A stretch of DNA of 64,000 nt from Marsupella aquatica (lineage: Eukaryota > Marchantiophyta). Numbering within the stretch: position 1 is the first letter of the stretch; every line of letters begins with the position of its first letter. Both the position numbers and the translations under genes were made by a program. Shown here piece by piece: positions 53,663 to 64,000 of this stretch. Location: positions 17,732,001-17,796,000 of the forward strand of contig OZ316892.1 of the NCBI GenBank assembly GCA_973895155.1. The letters run 5' to 3'. The notes under the pieces are model-generated. The model made no database searches. It saw only the letters and a list, made by a program, of their open reading frames with translations, and was not told the DNA's origin.

Positions 53663-53905
53663 GGGGCTCTCGTCCCTGCGGCCCGGCACTCGCCCCTTTC
53701 GGGGTCCTCTTCGTCCCTGCGGCCCAGCACTGCCCCCTTTCGAGGCTCTTCGTCCCTGCGGCCCGGCTCTCCCCCTCTCTTGAGGGCCTCTTCATCCCTG
53801 TAGCCTGGCCCTCCCCCCTTTCAAGGGCCTCTTGTCTCACAGCCCGGCCCTTCCCCCTTTTCAAGGTCCTCTTGTCTTGGCAGCCTGGCCATTCCCCCTT
53901 TCAAG
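53663..53905 (+). repeat. Minisatellite upstream of MCM2, unit about 42 bp
   Basis: About six imperfect units contain a CTTCGTCCCTGCGGCCCGGC-like block followed by a C-run and TTTCGAGG/TTTCAAGG. It is GC-rich. Open frames through it on both strands are repeat artefacts. Confidence 0.85.
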
Positions 53906-54026
53906 TCTCGTCCATACAGGTGCAGAAAAGTATGGGGTGAGCCAGCCTCTTTTTTTGTGTGGGTCTGCCTTTGTTAGGAATTGTATGGGGCAGGGTCACA
54001 CTTGGACGAAGGTTGGGAATAAGATA

Positions 54027-54129
54027 ATGTCCTGGTTAGAGGGCATTGTGAGATATAATGCCCTGAAAAATGAGGGCAATAGCCCGAGTTTTGAGGGCAT
54101 TATTCTCATAATGCCTGTAACTAGGACAT
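54027..54129. mobile_element. Foldback MITE, 103 bp, TA target (Stowaway-like?)
   Basis: The first and last about 40 bp are inverted copies with a few mismatches. The left end begins ATGTCCTGGTTA and the right end finishes AGGACAT. The inner part repeats GAGGGCAT / ATGCCCT. TA dinucleotides abut both ends (54025-54026, 54130-54131), as for Tc1/mariner-type MITEs. The 2-bp TSD is weak evidence on its own. Confidence 0.55.
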
Positions 54130-54249
54130 TAATGTACGTAAAACCTTGAGTGACTTTTCGGTAACAAACAAGAAAAAGTGAATTCTGAAATAGAAAATTC
54201 AAATTAAAGGGTCATCCAAGAAGTGGTTGCTATGGAATTGGCCAAAAAT

Positions 54250-54325
54250 ATAGGTTTTTTAGCTATATTAGATTCTATTCATAGATATTTTGTTAGTATC
54301 ACCATATATTTGGTTATCATCTTGA
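54250..54325 (+). repeat. Left copy of the direct repeat bracketing the recombinase locus
   Basis: 76 bp matched to 62478-62561. A core of more than 30 bases, including TTCTATTCATAGATATTTTG and TTAGTATCACCA, is identical. It ends with TTTGGTTATCATCTTGA against TTTGGTTGTCATCTTGA. Confidence 0.9.
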
Positions 54326-54465
54326 CTAAATTTAATTATTATCAATTAAAAAATTGTAATTACTTTCCATAGAGCGGTTGTCTTTATGTTGTGGTGTCCC
54401 CATAAGAATGGAAGGGATATTGATAGTACTTTATATGCACAATTTTTAAAACCATTGTTGATTCA

Positions 54466-54605
54466 CTACTGGAATTTATTGGGGAGTTGTACCTAAATAG
54501 TAGGAGCGGTAAGCATGGGCGCTACTGGAATTTATTGGGGAGTTGTACCTAGATAGTAGGAGTGGTAAGCATGGGTGCTAATGGAATTTATTGGGGAGTT
54601 GTGCC
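54466..54605 (+). repeat. 56-bp tandem repeat, 2.5 units
   Basis: Units 54466-54521, 54522-54577 and a partial 54578-54605 each begin CTACTGGAATTTATTGGGGA or a one-base variant. They lie in the leader of the recombinase pseudogene. Confidence 0.93.
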
Positions 54606-54756
54606 TTCTAGCTTTGAAGTCTCTTCTTTCGCTTTATCACTTGGCAAGTTCTCTTTCATGAGATAGCTTTCGACATTTGTTGGCTGCTGGAATTTGATGT
54701 CTAGATTTGTGATTTCTTATTGTAAGATTCTTGTCTTTCATTGATTTTACATAGAG

Positions 54757-55884
54757 ATGGAATCTCTTCTGAAGGAACTCAATGTTGAAAGTGAGTTTGA
54801 AGGTATTCGTGAGGAGTCATATTCAGGGACGAGACAATGTAGGGAAGCTTCTATATTTGGTGAGATTGATGCAGCGGAAGCTCTGAACATCATGATAGGT
54901 GGTAGGAGAGCTAGTGAAGACGGTGAGAAGTGGTCGCAAAATCTTTTTGATGAGTGGAGACAGTGGAGAGAAATAGATACTGAGAAATCCATTGGTGATC
55001 TTTTTGAGAATGATGATCCGAGGGAGCTTCTGGAATTGTTGACTGAATTCACTTTGCAAGTGACAAAGAAAAATGGTAGCTTGTATCCACCAACTTCGAT
55101 TCAGTCCATTTTGAGGGGTATCAATAGGACAATTTGAGCACGACAAGTGAAGAGATCTGTTGAATCTGGTCTATCATTTATTGCTGTGGACATTTTCCGA
55201 GATCCTGTGTATCCTAAAGTAAAGCTTGCTGGTGATGAAACAGTTAGAAGATCTTTTCCAAGTCACAAAGAGAAGTGACCACCTCTCAGGTGTGGAGGAA
55301 GCTTTGATGTTGGCCCTCCCTCGAAATCAGTTGGATTGTCCTTTTGGTTTAAATTATCGATTTTCTTGGTTTTGTACAAAAGCTTTTTATGATTCGTGGT
55401 GCTAGTGAGTTGAGGAATGTTATGTTTGAGGATTTTGAATTGAAATCAATATCTTTTCAAAGGGATGTTCTTGTTTACAATCAGGGGACGTCAAATAATT
55501 GGAAAGTTGATGTTACCAAATGTGGCCCTGATAGATTACGTGCACCTGTGGAAGTTGAGGTTCTTGATATTGTGAATACTTTCAAGACACTACTATTGAA
55601 ACGTCTGATTTACAATGATACAGAGCCTGGTCCTCATCCATTGTTTTTGAAGCCTCTTATAAATTTTAAGGTAGAAGAGTGTATGGTTCACGAAGCAGCC
55701 TCTTGGAAGAAATACTGACTTCTTATACAAAGTTGATGACTGCAAATGTCCCGGAGTTGGAAGGGAAGAGGATTACAAATAAAACTGGTCGTAATACTGC
55801 TATTGCGCGACTTGAGGAAGCAGTTACACCTCCAAAATTTGGAATGGAAATTTCAGGTCACAAATGTACTTCGAGTTACAAAAA
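54757..55884 (+). pseudogene. Crypton/DUF3504-type tyrosine recombinase, 5' part, broken
   Basis: Read across frames, the region matches the architecture of Crypton-derived proteins (ZMYM/QRICH/KIAA1958-like). An N-terminal core-binding part carries LTEFTLQVTKKNGSLYPP and SILRGINRTI. A TGA at 55135-55137 interrupts it, then IFRDPVY follows. The catalytic part carries IRGASELRNVMFEDFEL (first Arg), LFLKPLINF, then WFTKQPLGRNT in another frame, and ITNKTGRNTAI, MEISGHK and SSYKK (GH and the Tyr). The usual HxxR reads K-T-G-R, so His is replaced by Lys. Frames change near 55260, 55360, 55680 and 55720, so at least one stop and several shifts inactivate it. A GTAAGT donor after the Tyr motif at 55885 may start an intron. 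It would have cut and joined DNA via a phosphotyrosine. Family call is by motif memory. Confidence 0.65.
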
Positions 55885-55993
55885 GTAAGTATTTTTTATA
55901 TATGTCGTTCTTGTTCAGAGATATATTTGGAAAGAAATCAAACAAGAGTAGGTTATGTCTGAAACTATAGATAATGTACACGCTATTCAATTT

Positions 55994-56134
55994 TGTTGTA
56001 AACCATAGTTTACATATAACCCTAAGCTAAGGTTAACTTTAACCTTAGACCATGTAACCTCATGGCTATATAAAGCCACACCTTAATGAAGAGTGGACAC
56101 ATTATTCCAAGCATTGGTATCCCAACTCTTAACA
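55994..56134 (+). repeat. copia-2 5' LTR
   Basis: 141 bp. It contains a 22-bp palindrome (56027-56048, CTAAGGTTAA with a two-base spacer) and a TATA box downstream. The single difference from the 3' LTR (TTAAC here, TTACC there) falls in the palindrome. Confidence 0.96.
56067..56075 (+). promoter_or_regulatory. TATA box in the copia-2 LTR
   Basis: TATATAAAG, about 65 bp before the LTR end and present in both LTRs, is the likely core promoter for the genomic RNA. Confidence 0.65.
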
Positions 56135-56149
56135 CGTTATCAGCACGAG
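56135..56149 (+). other. copia-2 primer-binding site
   Basis: CGTTATCAGCACGAG directly follows the 5' LTR and is identical to the copia-1 site. It is not the usual initiator tRNA-Met 3' end. Confidence 0.8.
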
Positions 56150-56591
56150 TATGCTCTAGTCATTTTTTTTCTGAAATCAGTCTTTTGGTAATTCGATCAC
56201 CTCGATGTTTTCATGAGTAAAATACTCTTAAAAGGCACTTTTTTTCTCCCTCCTCCCAATAACCGCCCAAACCGACCCCCACCCTTTTTTTTCCCCTCTC
56301 AGCGCTAGCACATCGCTATTTGGGCAATGTACAGGCACTGAGAACATATAGAACACCTCACCAATTAGAATTACTCCATATCGCTTGTTTAGCCCAAATT
56401 TTTCCCCATCAACTAGAAATCGCTACACATCCAATTGAGCGCAATTTAATACGAGACGCGCCATCGAAGATTCATCATACCGAAGACCAAGGATAGACAC
56501 ACGACAACCATAATTGGTATACCAATACCAAATCCCTGCAACCTCCATATTCAATTGTAACTAAACATTACAATCCCAAATTGTATTAAGA

Positions 56592-59500
56592 ATGAATACC
56601 ATAGAGAAATTACACTTCCCTGCATTAAAGGTAGACGGATCGAACTACCTTACATGGATCACAGATGTCGAAACATATTTTGCATTTCAAGAACTCGAAG
56701 ATACACTATATACAGATGCAAATCTAACCCTCAAACAAAAAGCTAAAGCCGCGTTTCTATTGAGGCAACACCTATCACCACAATTGAAGAACGAATATAT
56801 GAATGAGGTAAATCCCGGCAAGCTATGGGATCAACTCAAATCCAGATTCGACCACATGCACGAAATATGGCTCCCAGAAGCACGCAGGGACTGGCACAAC
56901 CTGCGAGTCATGGACCACACAACAATTGCAAATTATAACAGCGCCTTATTCCGAATCACATCTCAACTAGAAATGTGCGGCCACCCAGTAAACGATAACG
57001 ACCGCATTGATAAAACACTGTCAACATTCCCAGAAGCTAATATAGCCCTGGGAACCCAATACCGAAATATGAATTTTACGACCTACTCCGACCTCATTGC
57101 ACATTTATTAGTCGAAGAGAAACAACAAATTGTAGCCCTACATAACGCAAGAAAAAGACCAGCAGGATCAGAACCACCACCCAATCGACCCGAATCACAC
57201 TATGGAAATTACCAAGATGGGCGACGAGACAACACAAGAGGAAGAAAACCATTCAGGGGAGGCAGGGGAAAATTCAGGGGACAAGGGAGATACCCCTACC
57301 AGGGCAGAAACCCGCTCCCCACACAAAGAACTACCTGGAACCGTGGCACCAACAGAAGCAGGGGCACATGGCGAAACCCACAAAATCACCCAACAAACGA
57401 TAATCAGAAACTATGCTACAGATGTGGTAAGATCGGCCACATCAGGAAGATATGCAGAGCATCTGACCAAGTGGCACAACGCTATACAAATGAACGCATA
57501 TTAACGAAACAAAACCCACAAGGAAACTATATGGAAATCGAAGAAAATATAGCGACATACCAAGATCCTGCAGACGCCCCAATTGAAACACATACTGCTA
57601 TCTCACACCTGTATACATCACCATTAACTGACCCCAATATATGCATTATTGATAGCGGAACGTCACATACAATACTGACACAAAGCAAATATTTTGACTT
57701 TATCACCCATCATCTAGACCGATGACAACTATCGCAGGCCCCAACCAAATAGAAGAAGGCAAAGGAAAAGCGCATATTATATTCCCAGGCGGGACCAAAA
57801 TTACGATAGCAACAGCTATATACGCCCCTACAGCTACTAGAAACCTCATCAGCTTTCAGGATATCCGCGCGAATAACTATGAACTAAGAACAGCAAAACA
57901 AGGCGAAACTGAAATCCTACAACTAATACAGAACAAGGAAGGATTACCACATATTATGGAGAACTTACCACTAATCCCACCTGGACTATATGCAGCTAAC
58001 ATACAATCATACCACATTGAAAAGGATACATCGGATATCACATATACCTGGCATTGCAGACTCGGCCACCCAGGCATTAATATGTACACCAGAATAATTA
58101 GGGACTCCAAAGGAATCCCACAGACGGCCAAACCAAACGCCATGGCCCCACAGTGCATGGCCTGCTCACAGGGCAAGATGATAACACGCCCATCGATACC
58201 AAAAACAGTCTACAGGATCCCCAACTTTTTGGAGCAGCTCAATGCAGATGTATGCGGCCCCATCGACCCTCCAAGCGGGCCATTCAAATATTTCCTGTAC
58301 TCATCGACTCCTCCACAAAATGGCTACAAATTTCCTTACTCTCCACCCGTAATATGGTATTCGCAAGAATACTTGCGCATATCTTAAAATTATAAGCTCA
58401 GTTCCTTGAGCACCCCACACGCATATTACGAGTTGACGGAGCAGGAGAATTTACATCCAAAGCCTTCGATGACTTCTGCTGGACAGCAGGTATTGATACT
58501 CAGTACTCTATACCCCACGTACACTTTCAAAATGGAATAGCAGAATCCGTTATTAAAAGACTCCAAATGATTGCCAGACCACTGTTAATGCACTCAAATT
58601 TACCATTATCAGCATGGGGCCACGCCATCCTCCACGCATCAACACTACTGAAATACAGACCTTCAGCATATAATTTGAAGACACCTTATCACCCAGCATT
58701 CGGAACGCCCCCCGAATTATCACACCTACGCATATTCGGGTGCAAGGTCATGGTACCAACCTTAGGGCCTAAAAAGACCAAAATAGGACCCCAAAGACAT
58801 CCAGGCATATATGTAGGATTCGATTCTACATCCATTATTCGATATCTGGAACCCACGACATCCGATCTATTCAAAGCTCGATATCAAGACTGCCACTTTT
58901 ATGAAGACCAATTCCCTGCATTATCAAACGGATCAACTCTATATAACCAAAACCGCCAGAACTTAAACTGGCAAAACCAGACCCTCATCAACCAAGACCC
59001 AAGAAGCAAGAGAGCAGATGAAGAAGTGAGGCGACTCATTCACCTCAATGAGATGTTAACAAAAATCCCAGATGCATTTAATGATGCTGCAAACGTGACA
59101 AGGTCACATATTGAAGCAGCAAACATCTACACGCGTGCAGATATCCAAGGATCTCGCCACAGAGACAGCCCCAAGAACAAAAAGGGGTAGACCACCAGGC
59201 GCAAAAGACGTACATCCACGGCAGCGAAAACCCACCTCAACGAAACCTGTCACCACACTAAGTACGGTACACCCAGACCTTACCCATACCCATATTATGG
59301 ACAATGAAGAGATATTCATTCAATATAACCATACGGGACAAATATACAACAGACATTCCACAGACATAAATACACAATTTGTATACCACATAGTACAAGA
59401 AATAACCGGTGATACACCAGATCCACTTACCCTGAAGGAAGCCCAAAAGCGAGCAGATTGGCCGAAGTGGCAAGAAGCCATCAACACTGAGATGGACGCC

Positions 59501-61228
59501 CTCATCAAGCGACAAGTCTTTGGACCACTCATACAGGCTTCCCCAGGTAACAATTACACTGACTCCCGCTTTACATTCATCAGAAAATGGAATGCTAAAG
59601 GAGAAGTCATACGATACAGAGCACGGTTAGTGGCAAAAGGGTATACACAAGTCCCAGGCAGGGACTATGATCTTACATACTCACCCGTGATGGACGCCAT
59701 AACATATAGATACCTCATATCATTTTCCATACAACATCAACTTCTTAATATCCTAATGGACGTGGTAACTGCGTACCTGTATGGCACCTTAGACACTGAA
59801 ATATACATGAAAGCACCTCAGGCATTGATCTAGAGAGTGAGAGAACATACTCAGGGGGAGACGTCCCAGAACCTGAATCCAGAAATCATGTCGGGCATAC
59901 AACAGATAGTACCTGATACACAGGTTAAAAATCTTCTCATGCAAAGTGGCAATACAACATATATGCAGAAGAAACAAACTGGAAATACAGGACAGGGCCA
60001 ACCAACCCTAGCAGTCAGAGTGTTACGCTCTATAAACGGATTAAAGCAGAGCGGAAGGATATGGTATAAAATGTTCCAAACGGAGATGATTAAACTCGGA
60101 TTCACCAATACAGATATAGCTCCCTGTATCTTCATCAAACGGGAACAGCAGGAATTTATAATCCTAGCATTATATGTAGATGATGTGAACCTATTCGGGA
60201 CACCTACTATAACCAAAGAAACTGTCAAAACACTGCAAGGAGTATTCGAGATGAAAGACCTCGGTGAACCCACATACTGCTTAGGCCTACAATTCGAGCA
60301 CCTCCAGAACGGCACTTTCATCTGCCAATCAACATATACAGAGAAAATCATCAAACAATTCAATATGCAACTATCCTACCCGGTATCGACACCAATGGAG
60401 CTAAGGTCTCTTGACCTTGAAAAGGATATGTTCAGGCGCAGACAGGAAAACGAACCCATATTAGGCTCAGAGAAGCCTTATCTATCTGCAGTGGGGGCAC
60501 TGATGTACCTTGCAAACCATACCAGACCAGACATCTCATTTTCAGTTAACCTCCTTGCCAGACACAGTGCTCAACCAACAATCTGCCACTGGAACGGCCT
60601 CAAACGGATATTCAGATATCTCCAAGGTACAACTGACCTCGGCCTTTTCTTCCCAAAAGACACCACTGATACCCTCACCGGATACACTGATGCAGGATAT
60701 CTATCAGACCCACAAGATTCAAAATCTCAAACCGGCTACGTCTTCCTACAAGGCACAACTGCGATATCCTGGCGTAGCACTAAGCAATCTATGACCACAA
60801 CCTCATCCAACCACTCGGAAGTCATCGCATTATACGAGGCATGCAGAGAAGCAATCTGGCTCCGAAGCATGATTAACCACATCAGAACCAGCACTAGACA
60901 ACCACCGATCACTACGCCCACTGTCATCTATGAGGATAACAAAGCTTGCATCGATCAAATTGTTAACGGCATCATGAAAACAGAAAGAACGAAGCATATA
61001 GACCCCAAGTTCTTCTTTCTCCAAGAACAACAAGGCAAGAATATACAAGTCGAATGGATTCACTCACAGGATAACAGAGCAGATATATTTACGAAACCTT
61101 TACCACCCGCTACCCACCGTGAACATGTAGCAGGTATAGGAATGATAAAACTTTCAGCATTACTCCAAGAAAGACAAGGAAATACCTCAACGACGACCAA
61201 GGACGAACGCAAGAAACGAAACAAATGA
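56592..61228 (+). pseudogene. copia-2 Gag-Pol polyprotein, broken
   Basis: This was originally one frame of about 1,540 codons starting at ATG 56592. Parts in order are: Gag (KLHFPALKVDGSNYLTW); an Arg/Gly-rich linker; a CCHC knuckle (CYRCGKIGHIRKIC); an aspartic protease with intact DSGTSHTI; an integrase zinc finger and core (LGHPGINM, DVCGPI, DGAGEF, HFQNGIAESV); a reverse transcriptase (YVDDVNLF); and RNase H (SNHSEVIALYEA, EDNKACI, DNRADIFTKPL). Breaks are a frameshift near 57722 where an ATGA overlap occurs, a frameshift near 58295, TAA at 58393-58395, a frameshift near 59150 and TAG at 59831-59833. The reverse transcriptase C-part and RNase H are open to 61228. No complete product is possible. 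Confidence 0.93.
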
Positions 61229-61831
61229 CAGAACCTGGAACGAGTTGCCGCCCATAGTGTCGCAACCCCCGCACACAAATAACGAGCGCGTTTACCTAAA
61301 GCTCAGCTTCCCAAGTTCCAGCAACTCACTTCTGAATGCTACCACCACGAATTCAGTCGGCTTCGAAACAACACCAACCAGGATGCGAAACAAAAAGCCA
61401 TGGCGCAGCACACAGAGCTGCAACAACAACACATCACACACACCAACAAAAAGCGACACGGAAATCCGATCGATACACACCATCTCTATTTTTGTCGACA
61501 AACTACGAACTAATGAACCCTTTGTGAGCGAGTTTTAGTTTAGGTTACAATTTTACATAGAGGCAGGTTCATCTTACACGAGTAATTCCATATAATGGAT
61601 AGGTAATTGCATCTTACACATGTAATGGCAAATAATTACCCCCCATAAACTATAGGAAACATAAAATAAATGGATACAGATTGGATCCCCACATGTAATG
61701 ATGGTAGTACTCTTTCCTTGAGAAGAAAGCAGCAAGGTTTTAATGAGGCTACATCAAAGGGAATACCAATTTAATTCCTTAGGGTTAAACACATGGTTAC
61801 TTTACACCCCCATAAACTAACCAAGGGGGAG
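61229..61831 (+). other. copia-2 3' untranslated region and polypurine tract
   Basis: About 600 bp without a gene between the Pol stop and the 3' LTR. It ends with the purine tract CCAAGGGGGAG at 61821-61831, directly before the LTR. Confidence 0.85.
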
Positions 61832-61972
61832 TGTTGTAAACCATAGTTTACATATAACCCTAAGCTAAGGTTACCTTTAACCTTAGACCATGTAACCTCA
61901 TGGCTATATAAAGCCACACCTTAATGAAGAGTGGACACATTATTCCAAGCATTGGTATCCCAACTCTTAACA
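61832..61972 (+). repeat. copia-2 3' LTR
   Basis: 141 bp, 140 identical to the 5' LTR, followed by the TSD copy AATTT at 61973-61977. Confidence 0.96.
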
Positions 61973-61984
61973 AATTTGTTTTTG

Positions 61985-62185
61985 TACTTGTATGTGAGAG
62001 TGCACTTCATTCTTAAGTATACAATATTTCTAATTTATTTTTGCGGTTGCATGTCAGAGTGTAATTTATTCCTTTTGGCTCAATCTCACAACTGTTTTCA
62101 ATTCGATTATGTCCTTGCATGTCAGAGTTTACTTAATTGTTTTCAATAATCTCACGGTACTTTCAATTTTCTTTTGTACATGTCA
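61985..62185 (+). repeat. Degenerate tandem repeat of 60-68 bp
   Basis: Four occurrences of ATGT(C/G)AGAGTG-like sequence at about 61992, 62051, 62119 and 62180 mark units that also share T-rich stretches and, in part, AATCTCAC. They probably lie within an intron of the recombinase gene, immediately before a possible splice acceptor (ACATGTCAG at 62178-62186). Confidence 0.65.
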
Positions 62186-62186
62186 G

Positions 62187-62428
62187 AATGTCATACAAAG
62201 GATGAGTTTTGGGCTAATGACCAAGTGCTTGAAGCTGTCGAGAGTGAAATGAAGAAGTATGATCGGGTTGTGCAGAAAACTGAATGCAAGTCAGTTAATG
62301 GACATGTGTTTAAAGACATCACAAATTGTCCGATTACAATTGTGAATGTTTTTTATTCATCTAGTATCGCAAAGCTTTTACAGCAAACGTTAGGCCAATC
62401 TTTTTTGCCATCATTGAGTAGTTCATAA
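62187..62428 (+). pseudogene. Tyrosine recombinase gene, 3' part
   Basis: An open frame of about 80 codons contains EFWANDQVLEAVESEMKKYD and then FKDITNCPITIVNVF. The second motif resembles the short Asn/Cys/hydrophobic tail that follows the catalytic Tyr in Crypton-derived proteins. It starts after a possible AG acceptor at 62186 and lies on the far side of copia-2 from the main pseudogene. Joining to the donor at 55885 does not give this frame cleanly, so the join is uncertain. Confidence 0.4.
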
Positions 62429-62477
62429 AAGAATAGAATGACACGATTTGATAGAAGGATTATTTATTTTGAGTGAC

Positions 62478-62561
62478 ATAGGTACTTTTTTTAAGTTATA
62501 TTAGGTTCTATTCATAGATATTTTGTTAGTATCACCAAATAAGATTTGGTTGTCATCTTGA
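62478..62561 (+). repeat. Right copy of the direct repeat bracketing the recombinase locus
   Basis: 84 bp, partner of 54250-54325 in the same orientation. It differs by a few substitutions and small insertions in T-rich and AT-rich spots. Confidence 0.9.
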
Positions 62562-64000
62562 GATCTTGAATAAAATATATTATTTTGTTTTACATGGTAA
62601 AACTATATTTAATTTTTACTTTTATTATATTTATGGTGTTTTGCATAATCCCCTCCTCAAAAAAAGGTGTGCATTATGGAGAATTAATGCACTCAAATAT
62701 ACAAAGAGAAAAGTCAAGAAATATTTTACATCTTACTTATAAATCTGCAACTATAAGCTAGAATTGGGGCCTAGGCTTCTAGAGTGAAGCCTCTAGACCG
62801 TAACTCCATGGTTCATCATGTGGCATTATGAGAAAACTGATGTATGATGTATGTCATATCAAATAATAATCATGACTGCTTTTTGTTATGATTTCTATTT
62901 ATATTAAAAACTGATCTCTATGGCCCCACCATATTATATGTGCATAAGTGGGATGTAGGATAGAAAAACTAGGGATGTGCATAGAAAAAAGTACTATGGT
63001 ATGTTATGTCTGATTATTAAAATGATGATATGCATGATAATTTTTTATCATTTCATTAACCTTCAAAATATGTGAATAAGGAATATATTTTGGTGACATT
63101 TTTATTGTCCTCCCCGCTATTCACGTTCAAAGAACGGGTAGTCGGGGCTAGTATAGGATAACGGTGGTCTGGGTGTGCTTACTACCTTGTGACCAGAATG
63201 TGAGGAATGTTGATCAGTCACAACCCTTTTGGTAGCCAATAAGCTTTTCTGAACTTTCTAGGAGCATGGTTCTGGCTAGAACTCTTGCCCAGACCTCCTT
63301 GTTTGTACTGTCTAATTACTGTTTTAGAAAATGGTTGCTTTTGGGCAATAGATTATGGGAATAGCAGGTACCCTCGGAAATAGTTAAAGATTATGGTAAT
63401 AGCAACTAAATACCTCCAAAAGTAAGTACATATTGAAAATTTACATTTTGTACATAAATTAAGTATAGAGTGGGGGCAAGGAACCTGCACTTCAACTCTC
63501 ATTTCTATGTTGAGTGTTTTTTGTGTGTCACTTGTTCTTACAAGTTAACTTCAATTGGTTGTCTATGAGATGAGTGCATTCTCAAAGCTATGCTATGAGG
63601 GTGTGTGGTCAAATCTGCATTGCCTGCCTGCACTTTTATGCCAGGCTGAAGGGGACAAGAGGCTCGTCTCTAATGCCAAACTGAGAAGGGGACTCATTAG
63701 TTCCCTTTTCCCAAAGGGGAGATGACAACAATCAATGATACCTGAGCATTATTACCTTCACCACTTTGGTGTTTCTTGAGTGGGTTCATGGCTAGCATTT
63801 GTTTCTCTTGTTCACTTGCCTCATCCATGAGTTGTTTCCCTTTCTTTTTTCTCATGATGTCTAGAACTTGTTGTACTTGGCTATCTCTTCTCTCACATTC
63901 TCTAGGAATGTAGTCTCTTTGGCAACTGACCTTTGTGCAACTCGCACTTGTGCTTGAGTGCATCAACTGTAACTACATGCGCATTGTGGCTCTTATTTCT
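62562..64000. other. Right end of window, little recognisable content
   Basis: AT-rich DNA without a clear gene. A 90-codon frame on the minus strand (63966-63697), rich in Lys, Glu and Gln, contains CTKVSCQRDYIPREC and a basic helix. It vaguely recalls the N-terminal region of plant hAT transposases, but I cannot assign it. Confidence 0.4.

Larger units (their letters stand above)
55994..61972 (+). mobile_element. Ty1/copia LTR retrotransposon, complete ends, mutated coding region (copia-2)
   Basis: The element is 5,979 bp, with 141-bp LTRs (TG...CA) that differ at one base. A perfect 5-bp TSD AATTT flanks it (55989-55993 and 61973-61977). Primer-binding site, Gag-Pol region and purine tract are in the expected order. 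It is inserted in the recombinase pseudogene locus and is therefore younger than that gene. It is related to copia-1 by its Gag start, polyprotein motifs and identical primer-binding 15-mer. Stops and frameshifts make it non-autonomous. Confidence 0.96.

Noticed and set aside
52909-53940. 343-codon plus-strand frame across the MCM2 promoter
   Set aside because: It is composed of the CT microsatellite, the duplicated promoter and the minisatellite. It is antisense to the MCM2 leader and has no domain.

Overview
The window is nuclear DNA from a land plant. Three things point that way: a spliced NAC-domain transcription factor (a streptophyte-specific family), a spliced 18-exon MCM2 helicase gene with plant-like sequence and E2F-type promoter motifs, and a plant-typical load of mobile DNA (CACTA, Ty1/copia, a non-LTR element, MITEs). 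Only two intact host genes occur in 64 kb, so the genome is repeat-rich. The lineage cannot be fixed from the sequence. The element mix leaves a seed-free plant possible, but this is a weak inference.

Layout. 1-3843 is the 3' part of a CACTA (En/Spm) transposon: the last eight exons of a CACTA-associated gene, an array of GTCAC-type subterminal motifs, and a terminus ending in TTCTAGTG. 3844-10228 has no recognisable gene. 10229-16379 is a complete but mutated Ty1/copia element on the minus strand with 108-bp LTRs and a 5-bp target-site duplication (TSD). 16385-27294 is intergenic, with several tandem duplications and a 276-bp hAT-type MITE (22889-23164). 27303-28077 is a 5'-truncated copy of the non-LTR element found complete at about 40692-44622. 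31856-34859 is the NAC gene (three exons). 38415-38631 is a second MITE. 45833-52850 (minus strand) is MCM2; its promoter and ATG-only first exon are duplicated just upstream. 54027-54129 is a small foldback MITE.

The most unusual locus is 54250-62561. A decayed tyrosine-recombinase gene of the Crypton/DUF3504 type is split by a second complete Ty1/copia element (55994-61972, 141-bp LTRs, TSD AATTT). The whole is bracketed by a direct repeat of about 80 bp. Without the copia insertion the unit would be about 2.3 kb. This is the best candidate for something undescribed.

The two copia elements share polyprotein layout, the same unusual primer-binding site and very short LTRs, so they are related. 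The two host genes show no functional link to each other. Exon boundaries were read by eye from GT/AG sites, reading phase and family conservation; no alignment or database search was possible.
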